Source: Planktomarina sp.
GTDB lineage: Bacteria > Pseudomonadota > Alphaproteobacteria > Rhodobacterales > Rhodobacteraceae
Reading direction: 5' to 3'
Length of the DNA stretch: 5,923 nt
Assembly (NCBI GenBank): GCA_022425445.1
Contig: JAKMFM010000034.1
Location: 1-5,923, forward strand
Part shown: piece after piece, positions 1-5,702 of the stretch
How positions within the stretch are numbered: position 1 is the first letter of the stretch
Layout: the number at the start of each line of letters is the position of its first letter
Position numbers and translations under genes: made by a program
The notes under the pieces: generated by a model
Told to the model about the DNA's origin: nothing
The model's database searches: none
What the model saw: the letters and a program-made list of their open reading frames with translations, nothing else

Positions 1-2078
1 CCAGTTGGCTGGACCGCATCGAAGCGCGTATTTTGCAAAGGGTCAACCTGGATGGGTTTGATGAGCTGGCCCACCCGTTGCAAGTCTCTGTCAATGGGCG
101 CGTGGTGACCGTGTCAGGATGGATCAACTCTGAACAAGAGCGTGCACGGGTGTTGCGCCATTTTCACGCGCATGGGCAGGATATCACAGTGGCAGATCAC
201 TTGACGGTCTTGGCTGAGGCGCGCCCTTATGTGACACAGATTATCCGCGATGAGCGGGGGCTAAGGCTGTCAGGCTATGCTCCCAGCGAAGCGGCGCTTT
301 TGGCTGTTTCGGCGCAGATTGGCGCTGGAGGCGTGGATGTGCAGTTGGCGTCCGGCACATCAGAGGGGCGGTGGCGCGATGCTATGAACCGCGCCGTTGA
401 AAGCCTGTCGCGTTTGCAATCTGGTACATTGCGGTTTGAAGGCAATCAGCTCCACTTAACCGCCACGGCACGATTCTCCGATGATGCGAAAGCGGCGCTT
501 GCGGCTTTGCCAGAGGGCTATGACAACCAGGTCGCGATTGAGGTTTTGGACGATGGACAGCCCTTCGCGCTGTCGGTCCAGCTGTCACGAGACCAGTTCA
601 TAGGCACCGGTAAATTTCCGGCGAGATTGTTGCCGAAAATTGTCTCAGAAGACATCGGTCGAAAGGCGCAGAGCTTGCGCATTGTACAGGCGAGAATTGA
701 CGACGCGGATGGTCAGTTTACCCAGGCGGTGCGGGCTGGTTTGAGGGCTATGGCGCAGCTGCGCGTGGGCCATCTTGATGTGTCACGGGAGAGACTTGAG
801 ATCACGGGCATGGTCAGCCGTGCAGGGATGTTGCGGGCAGAAAGTGCTTTGCGGAAAAGACCTGCAATCACCCAGCTTGTGCGCCGCCTGGAGATTTATG
901 ATGACGGTCTGCCGTTTTATCTCTTGGCGGAATTTGATGGCGCCGACGTCGAGGTTCGCGGCAAAATTCCGTATGGGGTGAATGTTCCGGCATTAGCCTC
1001 TGATTTTGACGCGCTGCGGGCTGACGGGCTGGTGCAGGCGGAGATCACGGATGGCGCGCGCGATTGGACTGGAGCCTTGGCCACGGGTCTGGCTGGTTTG
1101 CGCGAAATGCAACATGGCCGTTTGATGGTGGCACCGGGATCGCTTCACCTGTCTGGCCGCGTGGCCACCCCTGACATCCAGAAGAAAATTGAAGCGCAGT
1201 TGGCACGCAAGCCAGCCGAATTTTTGCTCACACGCCGGTTCGACCTGGTGGATGACGGTACACCGCCCAATTTCACACTGACCTATGACGCGCAAAGTGG
1301 CGCGCGTCTGTCGGGGAAATTGCCCAAGGATCTAGAGGCCAAGCAGATCGCCGAGATATTGCAGTTGCCGTATGTCGCGGATTCGTCCCAGCTGGGCTTG
1401 ATTGGCCGGGCGGATTTTACCAGGCAAGTCCTGAAGGTTCTGGCAGATTGGCTGTGGCACTTTGAGCAGCTCGAGTTTCATTATTCCGCGGGCCAGCTGG
1501 CCCTAACAGGGGTGGCGGCGCCGGGTGTGGCCCCTGAAGACTTGGCGGCAGCTTTGTCCTCGCGATTTGTGATCGCCACCGAGATCACGGCGGTCTCGCA
1601 AACTGCGGATATCGGCGCAGAACGCATTCATGCGCGCAGTGGGCTTTTGGAAAGACGGGTGTCCGGGGCTTGGGTGCCGGTCTATAGTTTTGAGCCGACA
1701 GTCGCGCTGTGCAGCGCGGCCACATCTGATATTTTGGAGCAGGAACATCTTAGCTTTAGCAATGGTCTTGCGCATTTTGATGTCAGTGCCGCGCCCGCAT
1801 TGGCGCGGTTGGCTGGATTAATTGGGCATTGTTTGCAAACTTCCTCACTGCGCGTTGACGCGGTTGACTATAGTTTCTCGATGCCAAGCGAGGCAGAAAA
1901 TGACCACCTCAGCCAGGCGCGGGTTGGGGCTTTGGTCGCGGCTCTAACCGGGCGTGGCCTGCCCAAAGACCGCATTCATCCAAAGGGGCTGGGAGATCGA
2001 AGGCCGCATAATGCGCAGCAGGCGGCGATTGTCCAACCTGCGGACCGGATCGAGTTCATTTGGGCAGAGCGCCCATGA
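1..2078 (+). CDS. OmpA-family envelope protein with tandem BON-like repeats (5' end outside window)
   Basis: The reading frame is open from base 3 to the TGA at 2076-2078. A TTG at 33 lies inside this frame, but continuous coding upstream (reading SWLDRIEARI) suggests the true start, and any signal peptide or membrane anchor, lies before the window. Numbering below counts the TTG as residue 1. Residues about 115-462 are three tandem units of about 117 residues. Each has a helix, a beta-rich stretch ending in L-x-(I/L)-(T/S)-G, a DDG-x-P motif (starting at 173, 290 and 407) and a GK-x-P motif (K194, K311, K429). A diverged unit precedes them and a partial one follows. The pattern resembles BON folds. 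Residues about 555-681 form an OmpA-like domain with two cysteines (C560, C600), N-x-x-LS-x-x-R (R630) and a final DRIEF. The usual HTD aspartate is Phe615. The likely role is at the cell envelope, with altered peptidoglycan binding. Family assignment is confident; function is inferred. Confidence 0.85.
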   Translation, partial: SWLDRIEARILQRVNLDGFDELAHPLQVSVNGRVVTVSGWINSEQERARVLRHFHAHGQDITVADHLTVLAEARPYVTQIIRDERGLRLSGYAPSEAALLAVSAQIGAGGVDVQLASGTSEGRWRDAMNRAVESLSRLQSGTLRFEGNQLHLTATARFSDDAKAALAALPEGYDNQVAIEVLDDGQPFALSVQLSRDQFIGTGKFPARLLPKIVSEDIGRKAQSLRIVQARIDDADGQFTQAVRAGLRAMAQLRVGHLDVSRERLEITGMVSRAGMLRAESALRKRPAITQLVRRLEIYDDGLPFYLLAEFDGADVEVRGKIPYGVNVPALASDFDALRADGLVQAEITDGARDWTGALATGLAGLREMQHGRLMVAPGSLHLSGRVATPDIQKKIEAQLARKPAEFLLTRRFDLVDDGTPPNFTLTYDAQSGARLSGKLPKDLEAKQIAEILQLPYVADSSQLGLIGRADFTRQVLKVLADWLWHFEQLEFHYSAGQLALTGVAAPGVAPEDLAAALSSRFVIATEITAVSQTADIGAERIHARSGLLERRVSGAWVPVYSFEPTVALCSAATSDILEQEHLSFSNGLAHFDVSAAPALARLAGLIGHCLQTSSLRVDAVDYSFSMPSEAENDHLSQARVGALVAALTGRGLPKDRIHPKGLGDRRPHNAQQAAIVQPADRIEFIWAERP

Positions 2079-2089
2079 TAGGATTACAC

Positions 2090-2094
2090 AGGGA
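2090..2094 (+). promoter_or_regulatory. Ribosome binding site deciding the start of the helix-hairpin-helix gene
   Basis: AGGGA lies 8 bases before the ATG at 2103 and only 2 bases before the in-frame ATG at 2097. Normal Shine-Dalgarno spacing favours the 2103 start. The two starts differ by only two residues (Met-Arg). Confidence 0.5.
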
Positions 2095-2102
2095 AAATGC
2101 GT

Positions 2103-2534
2103 ATGTTTGAAGGTTGGATGTTTCTTGTGACAGAAATTTGGCTCTTGCTCCTGCTGGCGGGGTTGCTCGGGTTGTTTTGTGGCTGGATCATTTGGGGATC
2201 TGGCACAAAAAATCGGGCGCTTGACGCTGATGATGGCGCGCTTGTGGGCAAAACCTCGCCGCCTTTGGAGCCCGAATCCGTGCCGGATGTGCCCGCATTA
2301 CCGGGGCGCCTCAATTTAGAAGTTCCACCTGACGATCTGCGGCGGATCAGAGGTATTGGTCCAAAAATCGAGGCACAATGTCATCAGCTTGGGATCTATT
2401 CCTACGCACAAATAGCCGCTTGGACAGCGGAAGATATTGCCCATATCGATGTGCAACTGCGTGGATTTGAAGGTCGGGCCAGCCGGGATGATTGGGTTTC
2501 TGAGGCAAAAGCCTTGATTGCGGAGAGCCGCTAG
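2103..2534 (+). CDS. Membrane-anchored helix-hairpin-helix (H3TH-like) protein
   Basis: This is a small protein (143 residues from the ATG at 2103, 145 from the ATG at 2097) with one N-terminal hydrophobic segment (about residues 13-33 in the longer numbering). A Pro/Glu/Asp-rich linker follows, then a C-terminal domain from about residue 78 with DDLRRIRGIGPKIE, GIYSYAQIAAWT and a GRASRDDW ending. That domain matches the family annotated as predicted flap-endonuclease-like helix-3-turn-helix (COG3743 type), also found fused to the C-terminus of NADH dehydrogenase subunit E in alphaproteobacteria. GIGPK at 86-90 is the hairpin signature seen in DNA-binding HhH motifs. No nuclease active site is evident, so the 'nuclease' label should not be taken literally. 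I prefer the start at 2103 because AGGGA (2090-2094) sits 8 bases before it but only 2 bases before 2097. It follows the OmpA-family gene closely and is probably co-transcribed with it. Its true role is unknown. Confidence 0.82.
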   Translation: MFEGWMFLVTEIWLLLLLAGLLGLFCGWIIWGSGTKNRALDADDGALVGKTSPPLEPESVPDVPALPGRLNLEVPPDDLRRIRGIGPKIEAQCHQLGIYSYAQIAAWTAEDIAHIDVQLRGFEGRASRDDWVSEAKALIAESR

Positions 2535-2569
2535 TCATAAACCTACTGTAAGTCCTAGTCGTGGCTCTC
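2523..2569. repeat. Inverted repeat bracketing two convergent stop codons (possible two-way terminator)
   Basis: Bases 2523-2531 (GAGAGCCGC) pair with 2561-2569 (GTGGCTCTC) over 9 positions, one of them G-T. The 29-base loop holds both stop codons: TAG at 2532-2534 on the + strand and the - strand stop at 2555-2557. The arms are the last codons of the two converging genes. The position suits a shared terminator, but the loop is long and neither strand has a clean T-run directly after the stem (only a TTTT at 2576-2579 on the + strand). Pairing is read directly; terminator function is inferred and uncertain. Confidence 0.35.
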
Positions 2570-2848
2570 GGCAAATTTTGCCTGGGCTTCTGGGCTCGCC
2601 TGCGTTTGGTGCGCGTCTTTCCAGCGCTCAAAGGGCATGCCATAGAACGCTTCACGCGCCTCCGCTTTGCTCATGTCAACACCAGCCTCTTGTGCGGCCT
2701 CTTGATACCAACGCGACAGGCAATTGCGGCAAAAGCCAGTGAGGTTCATCATATCAATGTTCTGCACATCTGGACGATCTTGGATGAGATGGTGCTGCAG
2801 GCGGCGGAAGGCGGCGGCTTCAAGGTCTCTTTTTAGTTCGGCGTCCAT
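2555..2848 (-). CDS. DUF1244 family protein
   Basis: This is a 97-residue protein of the DUF1244 family (COG3492), a small mostly helical family of unknown function common in proteobacteria. Recognisable segments are LEAAAFRRLQHHL near the N-terminus, DVQNIDMMNL at 27-36, the cysteine motif GFCRNCLSRWY with C40 and C43, and YGMPFERWK at 69-77. The C-x-x-C could bind metal or be redox active, but I see no further ligands that settle it. The frame is open up to 2929. The start at 2848 is chosen because AAGGA lies 8 bases before it and the family usually begins with this segment. An alternative ATG at 2857 overlaps the upstream stop as ATGA but has its Shine-Dalgarno almost touching it. It lies 5 bases after the N-formylglutamate amidohydrolase gene and is almost certainly in the same transcript. 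Confidence 0.9.
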   Translation of the reverse strand: MDAELKRDLEAAAFRRLQHHLIQDRPDVQNIDMMNLTGFCRNCLSRWYQEAAQEAGVDMSKAEAREAFYGMPFERWKDAHQTQASPEAQAKFAESHD

Positions 2849-2853
2849 AGGGG

Positions 2854-3609
2854 TCATCCTTGTGATGGGGGGTGCGATTGTACTTCGGCTAGGGCCGATT
2901 GCAAAAGAGGTGCCAATAGCGCAGCCCAAATTTCTTGGCCCTCGGAAGTTTCGATCAGATCATTTCTGACCTCAACCAAAATGTTTAGCCGTCCATGACG
3001 AAGGGCGTGGCGATCGATGCTGTCTCCGGGCAAATGCCCATCGTAGGGTTCATTGATGCCAACGGTCAGATCACCGCGCGCTTGCAACCCAGCAATGACC
3101 GGATCGGCCAGACGGCGGTCGGCGGCAAAGAGAATTCCGATTTCCCAAGGTCGTTTCGGCCGGCCGACAAGCTGCGGGGTGAAAGAGTGGATCGCGACAA
3201 TGGCAGGATCGGAGGCGGCGAGTTTTGCATAGGCCGCATGGTAGGGGCGGTGATAGGCTTCGATCCGGCGCCCGAGCTCGGCCTTATCGGCGTGACGATT
3301 GGCCGGAATCAGGCTGCCGTCATAGAGTTTCATCAGCAAAGTGGGATCATCTTCGTCACGATTAGGATCAATCACCAGTCGGGAGAAATTGCTGCATAAG
3401 ACGGGCGCCTTTAGGTGCCGACCCAGCGCGAGGCTGAGCCCTTTGGCCCCAACATCATAGGCAATATGGCGTTTCATATCCTCGCTGGGCAATCCGAGAC
3501 TGCCGTTGTTGATCTCATGTGGCACGCGGTTGTTTGCGTGATCACATGTAATAAGCCATGGCCCTTTATGCTCGGGTCCTGTAATGGAAAATGGGAATTC
3601 GTCGCTCAT
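2854..3609 (-). CDS. N-formylglutamate amidohydrolase family protein
   Basis: The 251-residue protein belongs to the N-formylglutamate amidohydrolase family (PF05013, COG3931 type). Characterised members hydrolyse N-formyl-L-glutamate to formate and glutamate, the last step of one histidine degradation route; others may act on different N-acyl substrates. Visible family motifs are CDHANNRVP (22-30, with H24), RHIAYDVGA (47-55), NFSRLVIDPNR (74-84), IHSFTP (140-145), PWEIGIL (154-160), NEPYDG (186-191) and ILVEVRND (210-217, with E213). His and Glu in the first and last groups are plausible zinc ligands or catalytic residues. Length is normal for the short form of the family. The ATG at 3609 has a purine-rich AGAGGGGG just upstream. 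No other hut genes are in the window, so a role in histidine breakdown is not supported by context and the substrate is open. It diverges from pyk and is followed by the DUF1244 gene. Confidence 0.88.
   Translation of the reverse strand: MSDEFPFSITGPEHKGPWLITCDHANNRVPHEINNGSLGLPSEDMKRHIAYDVGAKGLSLALGRHLKAPVLCSNFSRLVIDPNRDEDDPTLLMKLYDGSLIPANRHADKAELGRRIEAYHRPYHAAYAKLAASDPAIVAIHSFTPQLVGRPKRPWEIGILFAADRRLADPVIAGLQARGDLTVGINEPYDGHLPGDSIDRHALRHGRLNILVEVRNDLIETSEGQEIWAALLAPLLQSALAEVQSHPPSQG
2857..2861 (-). promoter_or_regulatory. Ribosome binding site deciding the DUF1244 start
   Basis: Read on the - strand, AAGGA lies 8 bases before the ATG at 2848 and overlaps the end of the amidohydrolase coding region. 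It touches the competing ATG at 2857, so it can properly serve only the 2848 start. Its location suggests translation of the second gene is linked to that of the first. Confidence 0.5.
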
Positions 3610-3695
3610 GCCCCCTCTTAGCTGAGTTGCACAGGGATGTGAATTGGGGCATTACGGGCTCAACATGATAGCGGTAACATAAAAGAGTTCATTGC

Positions 3696-5144
3696 ATGAA
3701 ACGTGATAGAAACGTAAAAATCGTCGCCACACTGGGTCCGGCGTCAAATGATTATGACATGATCCGGGCTTTACACGAAGCGGGTGCAGATGTTTTTCGA
3801 CTGAATATGTCCCATGGGGATCATTCAGAGATTGCCGCACGTCATGCTATTATTCGGCAGGTGGAGAAGGATCTAAACAGTCCCATCGCGATTTTGGCTG
3901 ATCTACAAGGGCCGAAACTGCGGGTGGGAACCTTTGAAAAGGGCGAAGAAGATTTACAGAATGGCGCGGCTTTTCGTTTGGATTTGCAAGACCTGCCGGG
4001 TGACATCAATCGCGTGACCCTCCCGCACCCTGAGATTTTTCAGGCTTTGGAGCCTGGGGCACGGCTCTTGGTCAATGATGGTAAGATTCGTTTGAAGGTG
4101 CAAAGCTGCGGCTCTGATTTCGCAGAATGTGTGGTCGAAGCGGGCGGTATGATTTCAAACCGCAAAGGTGTAAATGTGCCGGATGTAGTTTTGCCACTCA
4201 AAGCGCTGTCCGCGAAAGATAGAGCAGATCTAGAGTTTGCCTGTAATTTGGGCGTTGATTGGTTGGCGCTGTCCTTTGTTCAGCGCCCAGAAGATGTCTA
4301 CGAAGCGCGCGCTTTGGCCAATGGTCGGGCTGCTGTTCTGTCAAAGATTGAAAAACCAGCGGCTGTGACGGCCTTTGATGAAATTTTGCGTGTCAGCGAT
4401 GGGATCATGGTGGCGCGCGGTGATTTGGGCGTAGAGCTCCCTGTGCAGGCGGTGCCGCCAATTCAAAAACAATTGGTGCGCAAATGCCGGGCGGCGGCCA
4501 AGCCGGTGATTGTGGCGACGCAGATGCTGGAAAGTATGATTGAAAGCCCGATGCCGACTCGTGCTGAGGTCAGCGATGTCGCCAATTCAATTTACGAAGG
4601 TACAGACGCGATTATGTTGTCGGCAGAATCTGCCGCGGGTCTGTTCCCGATTGAAGCCGTCACCACGATGAACAATGTGGCCATCGAGGTTGAACGCGAT
4701 CCCACCTATACAGCGATTTTAGAAGCCAGCCGGAGTGTGCAGGGCAAATCTGTGGCCGATAGTATCGTGGCGGCTGCGCGTGAAATCGCCGAAACCACGG
4801 ATGTCAAAGCGATTGCATGCTTTACCTCTTCGGGCACAACTGCCAGTTTAACAGCGCGGGAACGTCCCCGGGTTCCGATCATTGCTTTAACGGCAAATAT
4901 CAGCACCGCGCGGCGTCTGAGCCTGACCTGGGGCACAAATTGTGTGATCACCGGGCCAGTGGATCGCTTTAAGACTGCGGTTGTGGCGGCGGTACGGGCC
5001 GCAGTCAGCCAAGGTTTTGCCGAAGAAAGTGATCAAATCACCGTGACAGCTGGGGTTCCGTTTAACCAAGCTGGCACAACAAATATTTTGCGCGTTGCGC
5101 CTTGTGAGGAGCGGCTGATCTTCCGATCTGAACCGGACAGCTGA
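3696..5144 (+). CDS. pyk: Pyruvate kinase
   Basis: Pyruvate kinase transfers phosphate from phosphoenolpyruvate to ADP, giving pyruvate and ATP, the last step of lower glycolysis, in the cytoplasm. The 482-residue length is normal. The A domain begins with KIVATLGPAS (8-17) and FRLNMSHG (34-41, with R35, N37, S39). The B domain spans about 70-165. The rest of the A domain holds SKIEKP (catalytic K217, metal ligand E219), MVARGDLG (238-245, metal ligand D243), ATQMLESM (T275) and the stretch through LSAESAAG. The C domain runs from about 345 to the end, with SSGTTASLTARERP and the LTWG segment. The segment D69-LQGPKLRV carries L70, Q71, K74 and V77, the combination reported for potassium-independent enzymes. 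The ATG at 3696 has only a weak AAAGAG upstream. The 86-base divergent gap to the amidohydrolase must carry its promoter, but I see no clear -35/-10 pair. Its TGA overlaps the next start. Confidence 0.97.
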   Translation: MKRDRNVKIVATLGPASNDYDMIRALHEAGADVFRLNMSHGDHSEIAARHAIIRQVEKDLNSPIAILADLQGPKLRVGTFEKGEEDLQNGAAFRLDLQDLPGDINRVTLPHPEIFQALEPGARLLVNDGKIRLKVQSCGSDFAECVVEAGGMISNRKGVNVPDVVLPLKALSAKDRADLEFACNLGVDWLALSFVQRPEDVYEARALANGRAAVLSKIEKPAAVTAFDEILRVSDGIMVARGDLGVELPVQAVPPIQKQLVRKCRAAAKPVIVATQMLESMIESPMPTRAEVSDVANSIYEGTDAIMLSAESAAGLFPIEAVTTMNNVAIEVERDPTYTAILEASRSVQGKSVADSIVAAAREIAETTDVKAIACFTSSGTTASLTARERPRVPIIALTANISTARRLSLTWGTNCVITGPVDRFKTAVVAAVRAAVSQGFAEESDQITVTAGVPFNQAGTTNILRVAPCEERLIFRSEPDS

Positions 5145-5374
5145 TGGATTCAAATTTGGCTTTAATGATCGCCGGTGGCATTGTTTTATCCATATTTGGC
5201 ATCATTAGTGCGCTTAATGCTTCAATCGAAGACCGCCCCGCTCGTTTGGGGCAGGGGCTATTTGTTTTGGGGATTGGCATGGTGGCTTGGTCTTGGGTCA
5301 TGGCGCCCAGTGGGTTGTCAATTTCTGATATTCCGCAGGCTTTTTTGATCGCTTTGGTGGCTTTGGTAAAATAG
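5144..5374 (+). CDS. Small membrane protein coupled to pyk
   Basis: This is a 76-residue hydrophobic protein with two clear membrane segments, about residues 5-24 and 35-54. A third, short hydrophobic stretch runs from about 62 to the C-terminal Lys. The loop between the first two (ASIEDRPARLGQG) is charged and probably cytoplasmic. I recognise no named family. The start ATG overlaps the pyk stop by one base (TGATG at 5142-5146) and there is no strong Shine-Dalgarno, so ribosomes finishing pyk probably reinitiate here. That spacing, the consistent hydrophobic pattern and the intact frame argue for a real gene and not a chance frame. A role linked to pyruvate kinase is suggested only by position. 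It could also be a passenger gene. Confidence 0.72.
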   Translation: MDSNLALMIAGGIVLSIFGIISALNASIEDRPARLGQGLFVLGIGMVAWSWVMAPSGLSISDIPQAFLIALVALVK

Positions 5375-5424
5375 CATTTATCGCTTGCTCTTGCATGCAT
5401 TCGCGCCTAAAAGCCAAGCTCTAA

Positions 5425-5461
5425 CGCGGGACCGGCCGAAAGCGGCATGCCGAGTCGCGCG
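5425..5461 (+). promoter_or_regulatory. Potential RNA hairpin in the leader of rpmI-rplT
   Basis: In the 113-base gap between the small membrane gene and rpmI, bases 5425-5461 can fold into an 11-bp interrupted stem. Pairs are 5425-5428 with 5458-5461, a G-G mismatch, 5430-5432 with 5454-5456, a bulged A at 5453, then 5433-5436 with 5449-5452. A competing small hairpin uses 5435-5438 with 5443-5446 around an AAAG loop. The stem ends 15 bases before the rpmI Shine-Dalgarno and no T-run follows, so it is not a typical terminator. L35/L20 operons in other bacteria are controlled by L20 binding the mRNA leader, so an autoregulatory element is plausible, but similarity to a known L20 leader was not shown. 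A weak promoter candidate (TTGCTC at 5385, TAAAAG at 5408, 17-base spacer) lies just upstream. Confidence 0.4.
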
Positions 5462-5487
5462 ATCACGTTCTGAAATAGGAGATCGAA

Positions 5488-5688
5488 ATGCCCAAAATGA
5501 AAACCAAGTCGAGCGCCAAAAAACGCTTCAAGGTGTCAGCGACCGGTAAGGTCATGGCTGCACAAGCTGGCAAACGCCACGGTATGATCAAACGTACTCG
5601 CAAATTTATTCGTGACGCCCGCGGCACGACCACTCTGTCTGCTCCTGACGCGAAGATTGTCAAGAGCTACATGCCGTACGACCGTTAA
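5488..5688 (+). CDS. rpmI: 50S ribosomal protein L35
   Basis: This is a complete 66-residue, highly basic L35, a component of the large ribosomal subunit. It opens with MPKMKTKSSAKKRFKV and continues through the family's typical TGKV, GKRHGM and KRTRK segments. The length is standard for bacterial L35. AGGAG at 5477-5481 lies 6 bases before the ATG at 5488, fixing the start. It is followed 14 bases later by rplT, the usual bacterial pairing. Here infC is not directly upstream, in contrast to infC-rpmI-rplT operons such as that of E. coli; a non-coding leader takes its place. Alphaproteobacteria commonly separate infC from this pair. Expression is probably controlled by growth rate and possibly by the leader hairpin. 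Confidence 0.98.
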   Translation: MPKMKTKSSAKKRFKVSATGKVMAAQAGKRHGMIKRTRKFIRDARGTTTLSAPDAKIVKSYMPYDR

Positions 5689-5694
5689 GGAGGT
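5687..5694 (+). promoter_or_regulatory. Strong Shine-Dalgarno of rplT overlapping the rpmI stop
   Basis: AAGGAGGT begins within the rpmI TAA stop (5686-5688) and lies 8 bases before the rplT ATG. It is a near-perfect complement to the 16S rRNA 3' end. The overlap means ribosomes ending rpmI sit on the rplT binding site, which favours linked translation of the two proteins. Confidence 0.8.
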
Positions 5695-5702
5695 TCACAG
5701 AG

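Noticed and set aside
33..35. TTG at 33 as the true start of the OmpA-family gene
   Set aside because: The frame is open and codes for plausible protein back to the window edge, and a secreted protein should have a signal or anchor that is missing after this codon.
2570..2582. Palindrome GGCAAATTTTGCC near the end of the DUF1244 gene
   Set aside because: It is inside coding sequence, has a single central base so it makes a poor RNA hairpin, and short palindromes of this size arise by chance.
2561..2969. Plus-strand reading frames across 2561-2836 and 2724-2969
   Set aside because: They lie opposite the well-recognised DUF1244 gene and the end of the amidohydrolase gene, match no family I know and have no good ribosome binding site, so they are antisense shadows.
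2995..3399. 134-residue plus-strand reading frame opposite the amidohydrolase
   Set aside because: It mirrors a gene with all family motifs intact on the - strand and shows no recognisable domain of its own.
3610..3695. Promoter pairs for pyk (TTGCAC at 3627 with CATTAC at 3650; TTGGGG at 3644 with TGATAG at 3666) and a - strand TTGAGC for the amidohydrolase
   Set aside because: Each matches consensus at only about half the positions; the gap must hold promoters for both divergent genes but none can be chosen from sequence alone.
5443..5452. Perfect palindrome CGGCATGCCG as a protein operator
   Set aside because: It is better explained as part of the larger hairpin in the rpmI leader, and a 10-base palindrome alone is weak evidence for an operator.
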